NCBI GenBank assembly: GCA_964483585.1
Contig: CAZABH010000001.1
Location: forward strand, 186,001 to 250,000
Reading direction: 5' to 3'
DNA length: 64,000 nt
Source: SZUA-430 sp964483585
Lineage (GTDB): Bacteria; Pseudomonadota; Alphaproteobacteria; Micropepsales; Micropepsaceae
The translations under genes were made by a program, and so were the position numbers. Below the pieces are notes generated by a model. That model saw only the letters and a list, made by a program, of their open reading frames with translations. It was not told where the DNA came from and made no database searches. Positions 17,653-25,788 of this stretch are shown here, piece by piece (position 1 is the first letter of the stretch; every line of letters starts with the position of its first letter).

Positions 17653-18063
17653 ATGAACCTCCTGCAGCAGCTTCAGGCCGAACAGGCAGCAGAACTGACC
17701 AAGAAGAAGCGCCCCGACTTTGGTCCAGGGGACACGGTGAAGGTCAACGTCAAGGTCGTCGAGGAATCCTATGACGAAAAGACCAAGCAGACCAAGCGCC
17801 GCGAACGCATTCAGGCGTTCGAAGGCGTGGTCATCGGCCGACAGGGCCAGGGCGTGAACGAGAACTTCACCGTCCGCAAGCTCTCCTACGGCGAAGGCGT
17901 CGAACGCGTTTTCCCCATCTACAGCCCCCTCGTCGACTCGGTTGATGTGCTGCGTCGCGGCCGCGTGCGCCGCGCGAAGCTCTATTATCTCAAGGGCCGC
18001 ACCGGCAAGGCCGCCCGCATTGTCGAGCGTCAGGACAAGGGCGGCAACACCGCCTCGGAGTAA
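17653..18063 (+). CDS. rplS: 50S ribosomal protein L19
   Basis: The 136-residue product carries FGPGDTVKVNVKVVE, RIQAFEGVVIGRQGQGVNENFTVRK (read in two parts) and RRGRVRRAKLYYLKGRTGKAARI, all typical of L19. It lies at the subunit interface. It has a good AAAGGAA ribosome site and ends the translation operon. A GC-rich palindrome lies just after the stop but has no T-run, so no terminator is called. Confidence 0.97.
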   Translation: MNLLQQLQAEQAAELTKKKRPDFGPGDTVKVNVKVVEESYDEKTKQTKRRERIQAFEGVVIGRQGQGVNENFTVRKLSYGEGVERVFPIYSPLVDSVDVLRRGRVRRAKLYYLKGRTGKAARIVERQDKGGNTASE

Positions 18064-18092
18064 GGGCAGGGGCCCCGCACGGCCCTCGCCGA

Positions 18093-18404
18093 TTACGCAG
18101 GCGCGGAGCATTCACTCCGCCGCCTGCGCCATCTCTCGCGCTCCAGGCGGTAAAGAACATGCCGCCGCAGCGCGTGCCCCCGCGGCAGGCGCGGGTGGTC
18201 GAAGTCACCCCCGTCATCGCGCTGCATGCCAATGCGCTCCATGACGGCCCTTGACGCTGTGTTCGCAGGCACCGTGAACGACACGATTTGATCGAGGTTC
18301 AATTCCGCGAACCCGATTCGAGGAGCCGCGCGTGCAGCCTCTGTCGCATAGCCCCTCAGCTCATAAGAAGTCAGGCGGAAGCCTCCGCCGTTAGAAGCCA
18401 TCAA
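18093..18404 (-). pseudogene. 5'-truncated GNAT acetyltransferase remnant (RimJ/RimL type)
   Basis: The frame encodes a convincing GNAT C-terminal half. LRGYATEAARAAPRIGFAEL is the acetyl-CoA-binding region, followed by IVSFTVPANTASRAVMERIG and a C-terminal HPRLPRGHALRRHVLYRLE. The N-terminal half, about 80-90 residues including the first beta strands, is missing. Residues before RGYATEA look unrelated, and the sequence upstream turns AT-rich. The most likely reading is a gene cut by an insertion or deletion at about 18365-18405. A working short protein is possible but unlikely. Confidence 0.65.
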
Positions 18405-18600
18405 GCAGATATTTTAAGCAGCTGTTTCTCTAGAAGAATAATGAAATTCATGGAAGAGAATGCTGAGAAATAAAGGTAAAAAGAGAAAGATGCGCAGGGT
18501 TTTTTGCAGTGCAATAATAAAGCGATCAAGACAAAGTAACAGAATATAACAGGGAGAGATTTGACTGGAAGTGCATTATCGTGCTCGAAATGACGGCGAT
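18405..18600. other. AT-rich non-coding patch beside the truncated acetyltransferase
   Basis: The composition falls sharply here compared with flanking genes, with many A and T runs around 18410-18560. No convincing ORF is seen on either strand. The long minus-strand frame across it is low-complexity shadow sequence. It abuts the broken GNAT frame on one side and the DUF805 gene on the other, as expected at an insertion or deletion scar. Confidence 0.5.
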
Positions 18601-18619
18601 AAGTCGGGGGTCTAGGAGT

Positions 18620-19108
18620 ATGATCAAGTTCTTGTTTTCGCCGTATGGCCGCATATCGCGCAAGTCGGTGTGGCTTCACTGGATGCTGCCATACATCGGC
18701 GTCATCATTATCGCGACCCTTATGGACATGGCGCTGTTCCCGGAAGACCCGGAAACGGGAGAGCCCCCAGCTGTGTTTCAGGCCATCGTATCGCTGGTCC
18801 TTCTCTGGCCAAGTATCGCGGTCACTGCGAAGCGGCTCCACGACCTCGGCTGGTCCGGGTGGTGGCAGCTGATCATCTTGTTAGGCATTGTAGCGATGTC
18901 CGCCACTGCGTACTTCTACCTGCTGAGCCAAGATGCAGGATCCGCGGCAGCTGGACCGGCACCGCTTGACCCCATGCAGATGGCGGTTCTGGGGGTGGTC
19001 TCGATTGGGCTGGGTGTATTCGCTCTGTACCTGAGCGTCGCAACCCTGTTCTTTCGCGGTCAGGCGGGCCCGAATAAATACGGAGAGGATCCTCTCCAGC
19101 CTGCTTGA
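18620..19108 (+). CDS. DUF805 family inner membrane protein
   Basis: The 162-residue protein starts MIKFLFSPYGRISRKSVWLHW and has about four hydrophobic helices. AKRLHDLGWSGWW is the characteristic DUF805 motif, and the C-terminus GQAGPNKYGEDP is also typical of the family. Molecular function is unknown. The start is uncertain: the family begins near 18620, but GGAG lies only one base upstream of that ATG, so an in-frame start at 18581 (GTG) or 18590 (ATG) may be used instead. The gene follows the AT-rich patch and could have arrived with it. Confidence 0.8.
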   Translation: MIKFLFSPYGRISRKSVWLHWMLPYIGVIIIATLMDMALFPEDPETGEPPAVFQAIVSLVLLWPSIAVTAKRLHDLGWSGWWQLIILLGIVAMSATAYFYLLSQDAGSAAAGPAPLDPMQMAVLGVVSIGLGVFALYLSVATLFFRGQAGPNKYGEDPLQPA

Positions 19109-19185
19109 AAGGCTCGGCCGCATCGCGCTGGCGCGCAACATTTCAAAGTTTCCAGCAGCTTCTGGTGCGGTTATGGTGTTAAGCC

Positions 19186-20586
19186 ATGACCGCAACCACC
19201 CTCTACGACAAGATCTGGGACGCCCACCTCGTTCACGCCGAACCCGGTGAGGCCTGCGTCCTCTACATCGACCGCCACCTTGTCCACGAGGTGACAAGCC
19301 CTCAGGCCTTCGAAGGCCTGCGCATGGCTGGCCGCAAGGTCAGACGGCCCGAGCTCACCCTCGCGGTCGCCGACCACAACGTGCCCACAACCGACCGCTC
19401 AAGAGGCATCGAAGATCCGGAATCCGCACTTCAGGTTGCAACGCTTGAAAACAACGCCCGCGAATTCGGTGTCACCTTTTACGCGATGGACGACATCCGC
19501 CAGGGCATCGTCCACATCGTGGGGCCAGAGCAGGGCCTGACCTTGCCCGGCCAGACCATCGTCTGCGGCGACAGCCACACCGCAACCCACGGTGCCTTCG
19601 GCGCACTCGCCTTCGGTATCGGCACGAGCGAAGTCGAGCACGTGCTCGCGACGCAGACCCTGCTGACCAGGCCATCGAAGAACATGCGCGTGACCGTCAA
19701 CGGCCGCACCGCGCCCGGCGTCACCGCCAAGGACATCATCCTCGCCATCATCGGTCGGATCGGCACTGCCGGCGGCACGGGTTACGTCATCGAGTACGCC
19801 GGCGATGCCATCCGCAATCTCTCGATGGAAGGCCGCATGACGGTCTGCAACATGTCGATCGAGGCCGGCGCGCGCGCAGGCCTGATTGCTCCCGATGAAA
19901 CCACCTTCGCCTATCTCAAGGGCCGCCCGCACGCGCCCAAGGGTGCAGCCTGGGAAGCGGCCGTGAATTACTGGAAGACGCTGAAGTCCGATGACGGCGC
20001 GAAGTTCGATGTCGAGATCACGCTCGAAGCCGCCGACATCCCGCCGCTCGTGACTTGGGGGACTTCGCCTGAAAACGTCGTTCCGATCACCGGCAGGGTG
20101 CCGGATCCAGCCGCCGAGCCCGACGCCCAGCGCCGCGCCGCCATGGAGCGCATGCTGGACTACATGGGCCTGCGGCCCGGCATCGCGATGAAGGACGTGC
20201 GCATCGATCGCGTCTTCATCGGCTCCTGCACCAACGGCCGCATCGAGGACTTCCGCGAAGCGGCAAAAATCGTTCAGGGCAAGCGTGTGGCAGCACACGT
20301 CAACGCGATGATCGTGCCCGGCTCCGGCCTCGTGAAGGAGCAGGCCGAGCAGGAAGGCCTCGACCGCATCTTCCGCGACGCAGGATTCGAATGGCGCGAG
20401 CCCGGCTGCTCGATGTGCCTCGCCATGAATGCCGACAAGCTTGAGCCCGGCGAACGCTGCGCCTCCACATCCAACCGCAACTTCGAAGGCCGGCAGGGCA
20501 GGGGAGGGCGCACCCACCTCATGTCCCCCGCCATGGCCGCCGCCGCCGCCATCAAGGGCCACCTCACCGACGTGCGGGACCTCTAG
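19186..20586 (+). CDS. leuC: 3-isopropylmalate dehydratase large subunit
   Basis: The 466-residue protein is an aconitase-superfamily large subunit. Visible features are DKIWDAHLVHAEPGEACVLY at the N-terminus, VCGDSHTATHGAFG, and the 4Fe-4S cysteines in FIGSCTNGRIEDF and GCSMCLAMN. SNRNFEGRQGRGGRTHL lies near the end. With LeuD it isomerises 2- to 3-isopropylmalate in leucine synthesis. A promoter-like pair TTTCCA-17-TATGGT (19149-19177) would give an almost leaderless message, but it is weak. leuC is unusually separated from leuD by three accessory genes. Confidence 0.97.
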   Translation: MTATTLYDKIWDAHLVHAEPGEACVLYIDRHLVHEVTSPQAFEGLRMAGRKVRRPELTLAVADHNVPTTDRSRGIEDPESALQVATLENNAREFGVTFYAMDDIRQGIVHIVGPEQGLTLPGQTIVCGDSHTATHGAFGALAFGIGTSEVEHVLATQTLLTRPSKNMRVTVNGRTAPGVTAKDIILAIIGRIGTAGGTGYVIEYAGDAIRNLSMEGRMTVCNMSIEAGARAGLIAPDETTFAYLKGRPHAPKGAAWEAAVNYWKTLKSDDGAKFDVEITLEAADIPPLVTWGTSPENVVPITGRVPDPAAEPDAQRRAAMERMLDYMGLRPGIAMKDVRIDRVFIGSCTNGRIEDFREAAKIVQGKRVAAHVNAMIVPGSGLVKEQAEQEGLDRIFRDAGFEWREPGCSMCLAMNADKLEPGERCASTSNRNFEGRQGRGGRTHLMSPAMAAAAAIKGHLTDVRDL

Positions 20587-20588
20587 CA

Positions 20589-20828
20589 GTGCCGACGGTC
20601 TTTCAATGGAAGGGGCATCGATTTTTCTTCTACAGCAACGAAGGAAATCCTCGCGAACCCGTGCACATTCACGTGAGGCGGGGCGATGCGACCGCCAAGT
20701 TTTGGTTAAATCCGCCGCATGTCGCTGACAGCTATGGATTTAGCGCCAGCGATCTAAGACAATTGCTGGCGGTGGTCGACGAGCACAAGCAATTCATAGA
20801 AAGGGCGTGGCATGAACATTTCGGCTAG
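20589..20828 (+). CDS. DUF4160 domain protein
   Basis: This 79-residue protein begins at a GTG two bases after the leuC stop. It contains GHRFFFYSNEGNPREPVHIH and DATAKFWLNPPHVADSYGF, which match the DUF4160 pattern of an HIHV-type segment followed by a basic, aromatic strand. In many genomes DUF4160 genes sit next to DUF2442 genes, as here, and the pair is often suggested to be toxin-antitoxin-like; that function is not established. It overlaps the next gene by 17 bases, so the two are coupled. Confidence 0.8.
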   Translation: MPTVFQWKGHRFFFYSNEGNPREPVHIHVRRGDATAKFWLNPPHVADSYGFSASDLRQLLAVVDEHKQFIERAWHEHFG

Positions 20829-21069
20829 GGCGCTCAGGTTTGATGACAGCACGATGTGGGTAGATCTCACCGATGGACGGACATTGGGCGTCCCTTTAGC
20901 CTGGTTTCCCCGCCTTCTGGCGGCATCGCCGGCTCAGCGAGAAAGATTCGAACTCTCGGGCGGCGGGACAGGATTTCACTGGCCCGCGATTGATGAAGAC
21001 ATTTCGTTGTCCGGCCTGCTCGCAGGCCGCGGAGATCAGACCCGCCCGGTACCTAGGGCAGCCGAATAA
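20812..21069 (+). CDS. DUF2442 domain protein
   Basis: The 85-residue product has the DUF2442 core MWVDLTDGRTLGVPLAWFPR followed by RERFELSGGGTGFHWPAIDE and DISLSGLLAG. These small proteins usually partner a DUF4160 protein, the arrangement found here, with the start inside the upstream gene. The partner that would act as antitoxin, if any, is unknown. A T-arm-like string on the opposite strand inside this gene (near 20940-20960) is coincidental. Confidence 0.82.
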   Translation: MNISARALRFDDSTMWVDLTDGRTLGVPLAWFPRLLAASPAQRERFELSGGGTGFHWPAIDEDISLSGLLAGRGDQTRPVPRAAE

Positions 21070-21155
21070 AGCCGGGGGAGATGAGCCTATGCCATGCCCC
21101 AGCGCATGACCTTGATTGTTTTCGGAGGCAGATAGTAGGGGATCGGCGAACCACA

Positions 21156-21908
21156 ATGTGGCCCTTCAAGACCCAATCAACGTTGAGCCTCGAGGATGAG
21201 GAATGGCAAATTCAAACCTGGCGATGGCTGCTTGATGTCCTCGGCGGCAGGGAAGACCTCAAGCGTCAGCTTTTTGTTCAGCCTACGCCAGAATTTTTTC
21301 CACCAACGGAATCAACAGGACACGACCGTGCCCTGCATGTGTTCCAGACAGTGCGCAACCTGATGGGAATGGAACAATGGCAATGCCAGGTCGCGGCACA
21401 GCCCGAGGCCCCGGATCCAAGGGTCAGCGAGACCGCTTTTCTGCAGTGGGAGAATGCGCGCAACCAGCCGGGTGGCACCTTCGGCATCGAAGGCGATGAG
21501 GTCCTCATCACTTACGATCCAAAGCTCATCGACGATCCTGTCGCACTCGTCGCGACATTCGCGCACGAGCTTTCCCACTATCTGCTGGCGTCGAAATCCG
21601 AGCCACCCGGCGGCTGGGACAATCACGAATTTTGTACCGACCTTTGTGTTGTCTACACTGGGTTTGGCCTTTTTGGCGCAGCTACAGCTTTTCGCTATTA
21701 CAGCGGGACGCAAGGCTGGGGTTATCAGAGAAGCGGCTATCTGACCCAGGCAGAGTGGACATTTGCCTTGGCAGTCTTCTTTGCCTTGCGCGGACAATAT
21801 GTGGAAGATGCAAGGCCGTGGTTGCCGTCGCACCTCATGAACAGCCTTCGTCGGTCAGCGAAATACTTGTCGTCAAAGCCGCAGGTTCTCGAGGCGATAG
21901 GGGTGTGA
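21156..21908 (+). CDS. Uncharacterised zinc-metallopeptidase-like protein (HExxH)
   Basis: The 250-residue protein is not from a family I can name. At residues 137-141 it has HELSH in the context ATFAHELSHYLLAS, followed 16 residues later by EFCTD, a spacing compatible with a gluzincin-type third ligand. No signal peptide is visible; the start MWPFKTQSTLSLEDEEWQ suggests a cytoplasmic protein. The ATG at 21156 is preferred because sequence upstream of it is unrelated in style. It is the third gene between leuC and leuD. Catalytic activity is inferred from the motif only. Confidence 0.75.
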   Translation: MWPFKTQSTLSLEDEEWQIQTWRWLLDVLGGREDLKRQLFVQPTPEFFPPTESTGHDRALHVFQTVRNLMGMEQWQCQVAAQPEAPDPRVSETAFLQWENARNQPGGTFGIEGDEVLITYDPKLIDDPVALVATFAHELSHYLLASKSEPPGGWDNHEFCTDLCVVYTGFGLFGAATAFRYYSGTQGWGYQRSGYLTQAEWTFALAVFFALRGQYVEDARPWLPSHLMNSLRRSAKYLSSKPQVLEAIGV

Positions 21909-21948
21909 AACCCGAAGCAGATGAAACGGCCAGGAGTTGAAAGCCGCC

Positions 21949-22554
21949 ATGCAGAAATTCACCACCCTCACCGCCGTCGCTGCGCCCCTGCCCATGATCA
22001 ATGTCGACACCGACATGATCATCCCGAAGCAGTTTTTGAAGACGATTCAACGGACGGGCCTCGGCCAGCACCTCTTCGACGAGATGCGCTATACCCCTGA
22101 CGGAAAAGAGATCCCCGGCTTCGTCCTCAACCAGGCAGCCTACCGCAAGGCACAGATCTTGGTCGCCGGTCAGAATTTTGGCTGTGGTTCAAGCCGCGAG
22201 CACGCCCCCTGGGCGCTTCTTGATTTCGGCATCCGCTGTGTCATTGCACCAAGCTTCGCCGACATCTTTTACAACAACTGCTTCAAGAACGGCATTCTGC
22301 CGATCGTTCTGCCCCAGTCCGAGGTGGACAAGCTGCTCGACGATGCTGGTCGCGGCGCCAACGCCGTCATCAGCGTCGATCTCGAGAAACAGGAGATCCG
22401 CGGCCCCGACGGTGGCATGATCAGTTTCGAGGTCGACCCCTTCCGCAAGCAATGCCTGCTGAACGGCTGGGACGACATCGGTCTTACCCTGCGCCACGAA
22501 AAATCGATCGACGACTTCGAAGCGCGCCGCAAGACCCAATCACCCTGGATGTGA
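21949..22554 (+). CDS. leuD: 3-isopropylmalate dehydratase small subunit
   Basis: The 201-residue subunit shows the swivel-domain features NVDTDMIIPKQFLKTI and FGCGSSREHAPWALLDFG. It completes the LeuCD isomerase. The ATG at 21949 follows AGGAG at a good distance; a TTG twelve bases earlier is the only alternative. It is 1.36 kb from leuC, whereas the two are often adjacent or close. Confidence 0.96.
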   Translation: MQKFTTLTAVAAPLPMINVDTDMIIPKQFLKTIQRTGLGQHLFDEMRYTPDGKEIPGFVLNQAAYRKAQILVAGQNFGCGSSREHAPWALLDFGIRCVIAPSFADIFYNNCFKNGILPIVLPQSEVDKLLDDAGRGANAVISVDLEKQEIRGPDGGMISFEVDPFRKQCLLNGWDDIGLTLRHEKSIDDFEARRKTQSPWM

Positions 22555-22602
22555 GGCCTCCCGCTTTCGCGAGAAACCCGCCTTTCCAACCCGCGACAAT
22601 TT

Positions 22603-22617
22603 GTTCTATTTTTGTTT
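22603..22617 (+). promoter_or_regulatory. Possible degenerate LexA (SOS) box
   Basis: GTTC-TATTTTT-GTTT closely resembles the alphaproteobacterial LexA site GTTC-N7-GTTC, with one mismatch. It lies in the 205-base leuD-leuB gap, just before a short tandem repeat of TTCGGCGAT (22617-22642). A 31-codon ORF starts at 22633 and ends at 22728. No SOS gene follows, so the site may be a relic. Confidence 0.3.
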
Positions 22618-22759
22618 TCGGCGATTTCGGCGATGTTCGGCGCTGTAACCACCCACCGTGAAGAAATCCGCGAGCAGCCCGCCACTGCGACCAAACCCGC
22701 AATGACGGCCCCTTGTCTGATGCTGTAGAAGCGCGAGGATCTTCACGGGCGATACCCAG

Positions 22760-23863
22760 ATGACAACACGAAACATTCTCATCATGCCGGGCGACGGCAT
22801 CGGCCCTGAAGTCATGGCCGAGGTCGAGCGCGTGATCTCCTGGCTCAACACCAGGGCCACGATACGCTTCGAGACCAGCCGCGACCTCGTCGGCGGCGCG
22901 TCCTACGACGTGCACGGCACGCCCGTGACCGAGGCCGCAATGCAGACGGCGCTCGCTGCCGACGCCGTTCTCTTCGGCGCGGTCGGCGGTCCGAAATGGG
23001 CCAGCGTCGCGTATGACAAGCGCCCAGAGGCCGCTCTTCTGCGCCTGCGCAGGGACCTCGGCCTCTTCGCCAACCTGCGCCCCGCGCTCTGCTTCGATGC
23101 GCTCAAGGCCTCCTCGACCCTCAAGCCCGAGATTGTCTCGGGCCTCGACATCATGATCGCCCGCGAGCTCACGGGCGGCGTCTATTTCGGCGAACCGCGC
23201 GGCATTACGACCCTGCCCAATGGCGAGCGTCAGGCGATCGACACGCAGGTCTACGCGACCCACGAGATCCATCGCATCGCGCGCGTCGCCTTTGAACTCG
23301 CCCGCCTGCGCGGCAACAAGGTCGCCTCGGCCGAAAAGCACAACGTGATGACTTCAGGTCTGCTCTGGAAGGAAGAGGTGACCAGGCTGCATGCCGCCGA
23401 GTACAAGGACGTCGAGCTCACACACATCCTCGCCGACAATTGCGCCATGCAGCTCGTACGCAACCCGAAGCAGTTCGACGTCATCGTGACAGACAACCTC
23501 TTCGGTGACATCCTCTCGGATGAAGCTGCCCAGCTCACCGGCTCGATCGGCATGCTGCCGTCAGCCTCGCTGGGCCAGCGTGACGCGGCAACCGGCCGCC
23601 AGCGGGCGCTTTACGAGCCCATCCACGGTTCCGCACCCGACATAGCGGGGCAGGGCAAGGCGAATCCGATCGCCGCCATCCTGTCTTTTGCCATGTGCTT
23701 GCGCTATTCATTCGCCATGAAAGCACAAGCCGAAGCCGTGGAGACAGCCGTCGCCGCCGTTCTCGACCAGGGACTGCGCACCGGCGATATCATGCAGCCT
23801 GGCATGCAGCTGGTAGGAACAAGTGAAATGGGCAGCGCCATCATCGCGGCCTTGGGAAAATAG
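22760..23863 (+). CDS. leuB: 3-isopropylmalate dehydrogenase
   Basis: The 367-residue protein has ILIMPGDGIGPEVMAEVERV, the substrate-binding LRLRRDLGLFANLRPA, and TDNLFGDILSDEAAQLTGSI with the metal-binding Asp residues. EPIHGSAPDIAGQGKANPI is the NAD site typical of LeuB. It oxidises and decarboxylates 3-isopropylmalate. It lies 205 bases after leuD, so it may have its own promoter. asd follows after 16 bases. Confidence 0.97.
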   Translation: MTTRNILIMPGDGIGPEVMAEVERVISWLNTRATIRFETSRDLVGGASYDVHGTPVTEAAMQTALAADAVLFGAVGGPKWASVAYDKRPEAALLRLRRDLGLFANLRPALCFDALKASSTLKPEIVSGLDIMIARELTGGVYFGEPRGITTLPNGERQAIDTQVYATHEIHRIARVAFELARLRGNKVASAEKHNVMTSGLLWKEEVTRLHAAEYKDVELTHILADNCAMQLVRNPKQFDVIVTDNLFGDILSDEAAQLTGSIGMLPSASLGQRDAATGRQRALYEPIHGSAPDIAGQGKANPIAAILSFAMCLRYSFAMKAQAEAVETAVAAVLDQGLRTGDIMQPGMQLVGTSEMGSAIIAALGK

Positions 23864-23879
23864 GGTAACGGAGCAGAAC

Positions 23880-24902
23880 ATGTCCTGGAAAGTTGCAGTC
23901 GTTGGCGCCACCGGCAATGTCGGGCGCGAAATGCTGAACATCCTCGCCGAGCGTGAATTCCCCGCCAGCGAAGTGGTCGCACTCGCCTCGCGCAAGAGCG
24001 TCGGCAAGGAGGTCTCCTATGGCGACGCCACGCTGAGGTGCAAGGCGCTGGAGAACTACGATTTCCGCGGCACCGACATTGTCCTCATGTCGGCGGGCAG
24101 CGCGGTCTCGACCGAATGGTCACCGAAGATCGGCGCCATGGGGCCTGTCGTGATCGACAACTCCTCCAAGTGGCGCATGGACGCCGACGTGCCCCTCGTC
24201 GTGCCCGAAGTCAACGCAGGCGCCATCGCGAAATACGGAAAGAAGAACATCATCGCCAACCCGAACTGCTCGACCGCGCAGATGGTCGTGGCGCTGAAGC
24301 CCTTGCACGAAATCGCTCGCATCAAGCGCGTGGTGGTCTCGACCTACCAATCGGTTTCCGGGGCAGGCAAGGATGCGATGGACGAACTCTTCAACCAGAC
24401 CCGCGCCATCTTTGTGACGGACTCGATCGAACCGAAGAAGTTCACCAAGCAGATCGCCTTCAACCTCATTCCCCACATCGACGCCTTCATGGACGACGGC
24501 TACACGAAGGAGGAATGGAAGATGGCGGCCGAGACGAGAAAAATCCTCGACCCCGACATCAAGGTCACCGCGACCTGCGTGCGCGTACCCGTCTTCGTCG
24601 GCCACTCGGAGTCCGTCAATATCGAGTTCGAGCGTCCCATCACCCCCGACCAGGCGCGCGACATCCTGCGCGAGGCCCCCGGCTGCATGGTCGTCGACAA
24701 GCGTGAGGACGGCGGCTACGTGACCCCCGTCGAGTGCGTGGGCGATTACGCCACCTATATCAGCCGGATCCGCAAGGACCCGACGGTCGAGCATGGACTC
24801 GCCCTGTGGTGTGTATCGGACAACCTGCGCAAGGGCGCCGCGCTGAATGCGATCCAGATCGCCGAGATCCTGATCGCCCGATACCTCAAGAAGGCAGCCT
24901 AG
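23880..24902 (+). CDS. asd: Aspartate-semialdehyde dehydrogenase
   Basis: The 340-residue enzyme has the nucleotide loop VVGATGNVGREML, the catalytic Cys in NPNCSTAQMVV, STYQSVSGAG, and RVPVFVGHSESVNIEFERP. It reduces aspartyl phosphate to the semialdehyde for lysine, threonine, methionine and DAP. The in-frame extension to 23823 would overlap leuB and is rejected. Its TAG stop shares the palindrome CTAG (24899-24902) with the stop of the convergent pdxY. Confidence 0.96.
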   Translation: MSWKVAVVGATGNVGREMLNILAEREFPASEVVALASRKSVGKEVSYGDATLRCKALENYDFRGTDIVLMSAGSAVSTEWSPKIGAMGPVVIDNSSKWRMDADVPLVVPEVNAGAIAKYGKKNIIANPNCSTAQMVVALKPLHEIARIKRVVVSTYQSVSGAGKDAMDELFNQTRAIFVTDSIEPKKFTKQIAFNLIPHIDAFMDDGYTKEEWKMAAETRKILDPDIKVTATCVRVPVFVGHSESVNIEFERPITPDQARDILREAPGCMVVDKREDGGYVTPVECVGDYATYISRIRKDPTVEHGLALWCVSDNLRKGAALNAIQIAEILIARYLKKAA

Positions 24903-25765
24903 GACATCCGCTCGGCACGCAAAACGCGAGCAGGCGATGCAAGCTGGTCCTGTGCAGGGATCAGCTGCAACTCGTCGCGGCCAAGGCTCGCCCCCAGGAC
25001 CGCTTGCACGCGCGAAACGCTGCCTGAAAGCGCGTCGGCTGCATGAAGGCCGCTGACGCGCAGGGCCAGATAGAGCGCCGAGAGAAGATCGCCTGTGCCG
25101 TGCGGGACATGGTCCTCGCGATCAACGCGAACGACAAAGGCCCCTGTGTCCATGACGCCGACATTGGCGATCTGTGAACCATCCGGCACCGAGGTAACGA
25201 CAACCTCGCGCACGCCCAGAAGCCGCGCCGCACGAACGGCGTCGCCAGGCCCATCGATCCGCTGTGACGTGAGGCTCGCAAGTTCGAACCGGTTGGGGGC
25301 AGCTATGTCAGCAAGTGGCAGCAAATCTCGCGCGATGGCCTCCGCAACCCCGGGCTTTGCATAGGCGCCGTCATCGTCACCAAAGACCGGATCACAAAGG
25401 TACAGTGCAGACGGATTGAGCGCCTTCACGCGAGAGACGATGCCGGCAGCAGCGCTCGCCTGCGCAGCCGCGCCCAGATAGCCTGTGATGACGCCGCGAA
25501 CCGCGCCAGCCCAGCCGCGCTGGTCCAGGCTCTGGAACAGCCGGGAAATTTCCTCCGCAGGTGTGATGCGTCCCTCCGGTCGCCCATGGCCCGGATGATG
25601 AGATAGCAGCACCGTTGGCAACGCCCACGCATCCACGCCCATCCGCTGCAGCGCAAAGCGCGCCGCGCTGTTGCCGACATGACCGCGGATGACTTCGGAC
25701 TGGATGGACAGGATCGTGTGCTGAATGGCGTATTGGCTCCCGCTGAACCTGCAGTTAGGTTTCAC
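24899..25765 (-). CDS. pdxY: Pyridoxal kinase PdxY-type
   Basis: The ribokinase-fold protein has ILSIQSEVIRGHVGNSAA at the N-terminus, VITGYLGAA, YLCDPVFGDDDGAY, and the anion-hole motif HVPHGTGDLLSALYL. It phosphorylates pyridoxal to PLP. No ATG fits. The GTG at 25765 gives 288 residues, the normal PdxY length, whereas the longest frame (to 25861) adds sequence overlapping the next gene. Only 23 bases separate this start from the divergent lyase gene, so the pdxY promoter must lie inside that gene or the true start is further in. Confidence 0.87.
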   Translation of the reverse strand: MKPNCRFSGSQYAIQHTILSIQSEVIRGHVGNSAARFALQRMGVDAWALPTVLLSHHPGHGRPEGRITPAEEISRLFQSLDQRGWAGAVRGVITGYLGAAAQASAAAGIVSRVKALNPSALYLCDPVFGDDDGAYAKPGVAEAIARDLLPLADIAAPNRFELASLTSQRIDGPGDAVRAARLLGVREVVVTSVPDGSQIANVGVMDTGAFVVRVDREDHVPHGTGDLLSALYLALRVSGLHAADALSGSVSRVQAVLGASLGRDELQLIPAQDQLASPARVLRAERMS

Positions 25766-25788
25766 TAGATTAGTGAGGTTGAGAACAG

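Noticed and set aside
18401..18841. Minus-strand frame of 146 codons across the AT-rich patch and DUF805
   Set aside because: It overlaps the DUF805 gene antisense and is low-complexity in its second half. It does not supply the missing GNAT N-terminus.
20936..20962. tRNA T-arm-like string (GAGAGTTCGAATCTTTC on the minus strand)
   Set aside because: It lies inside the DUF2442 coding sequence. No anticodon or acceptor stem could be found around it, and the stem needs a wobble pair.
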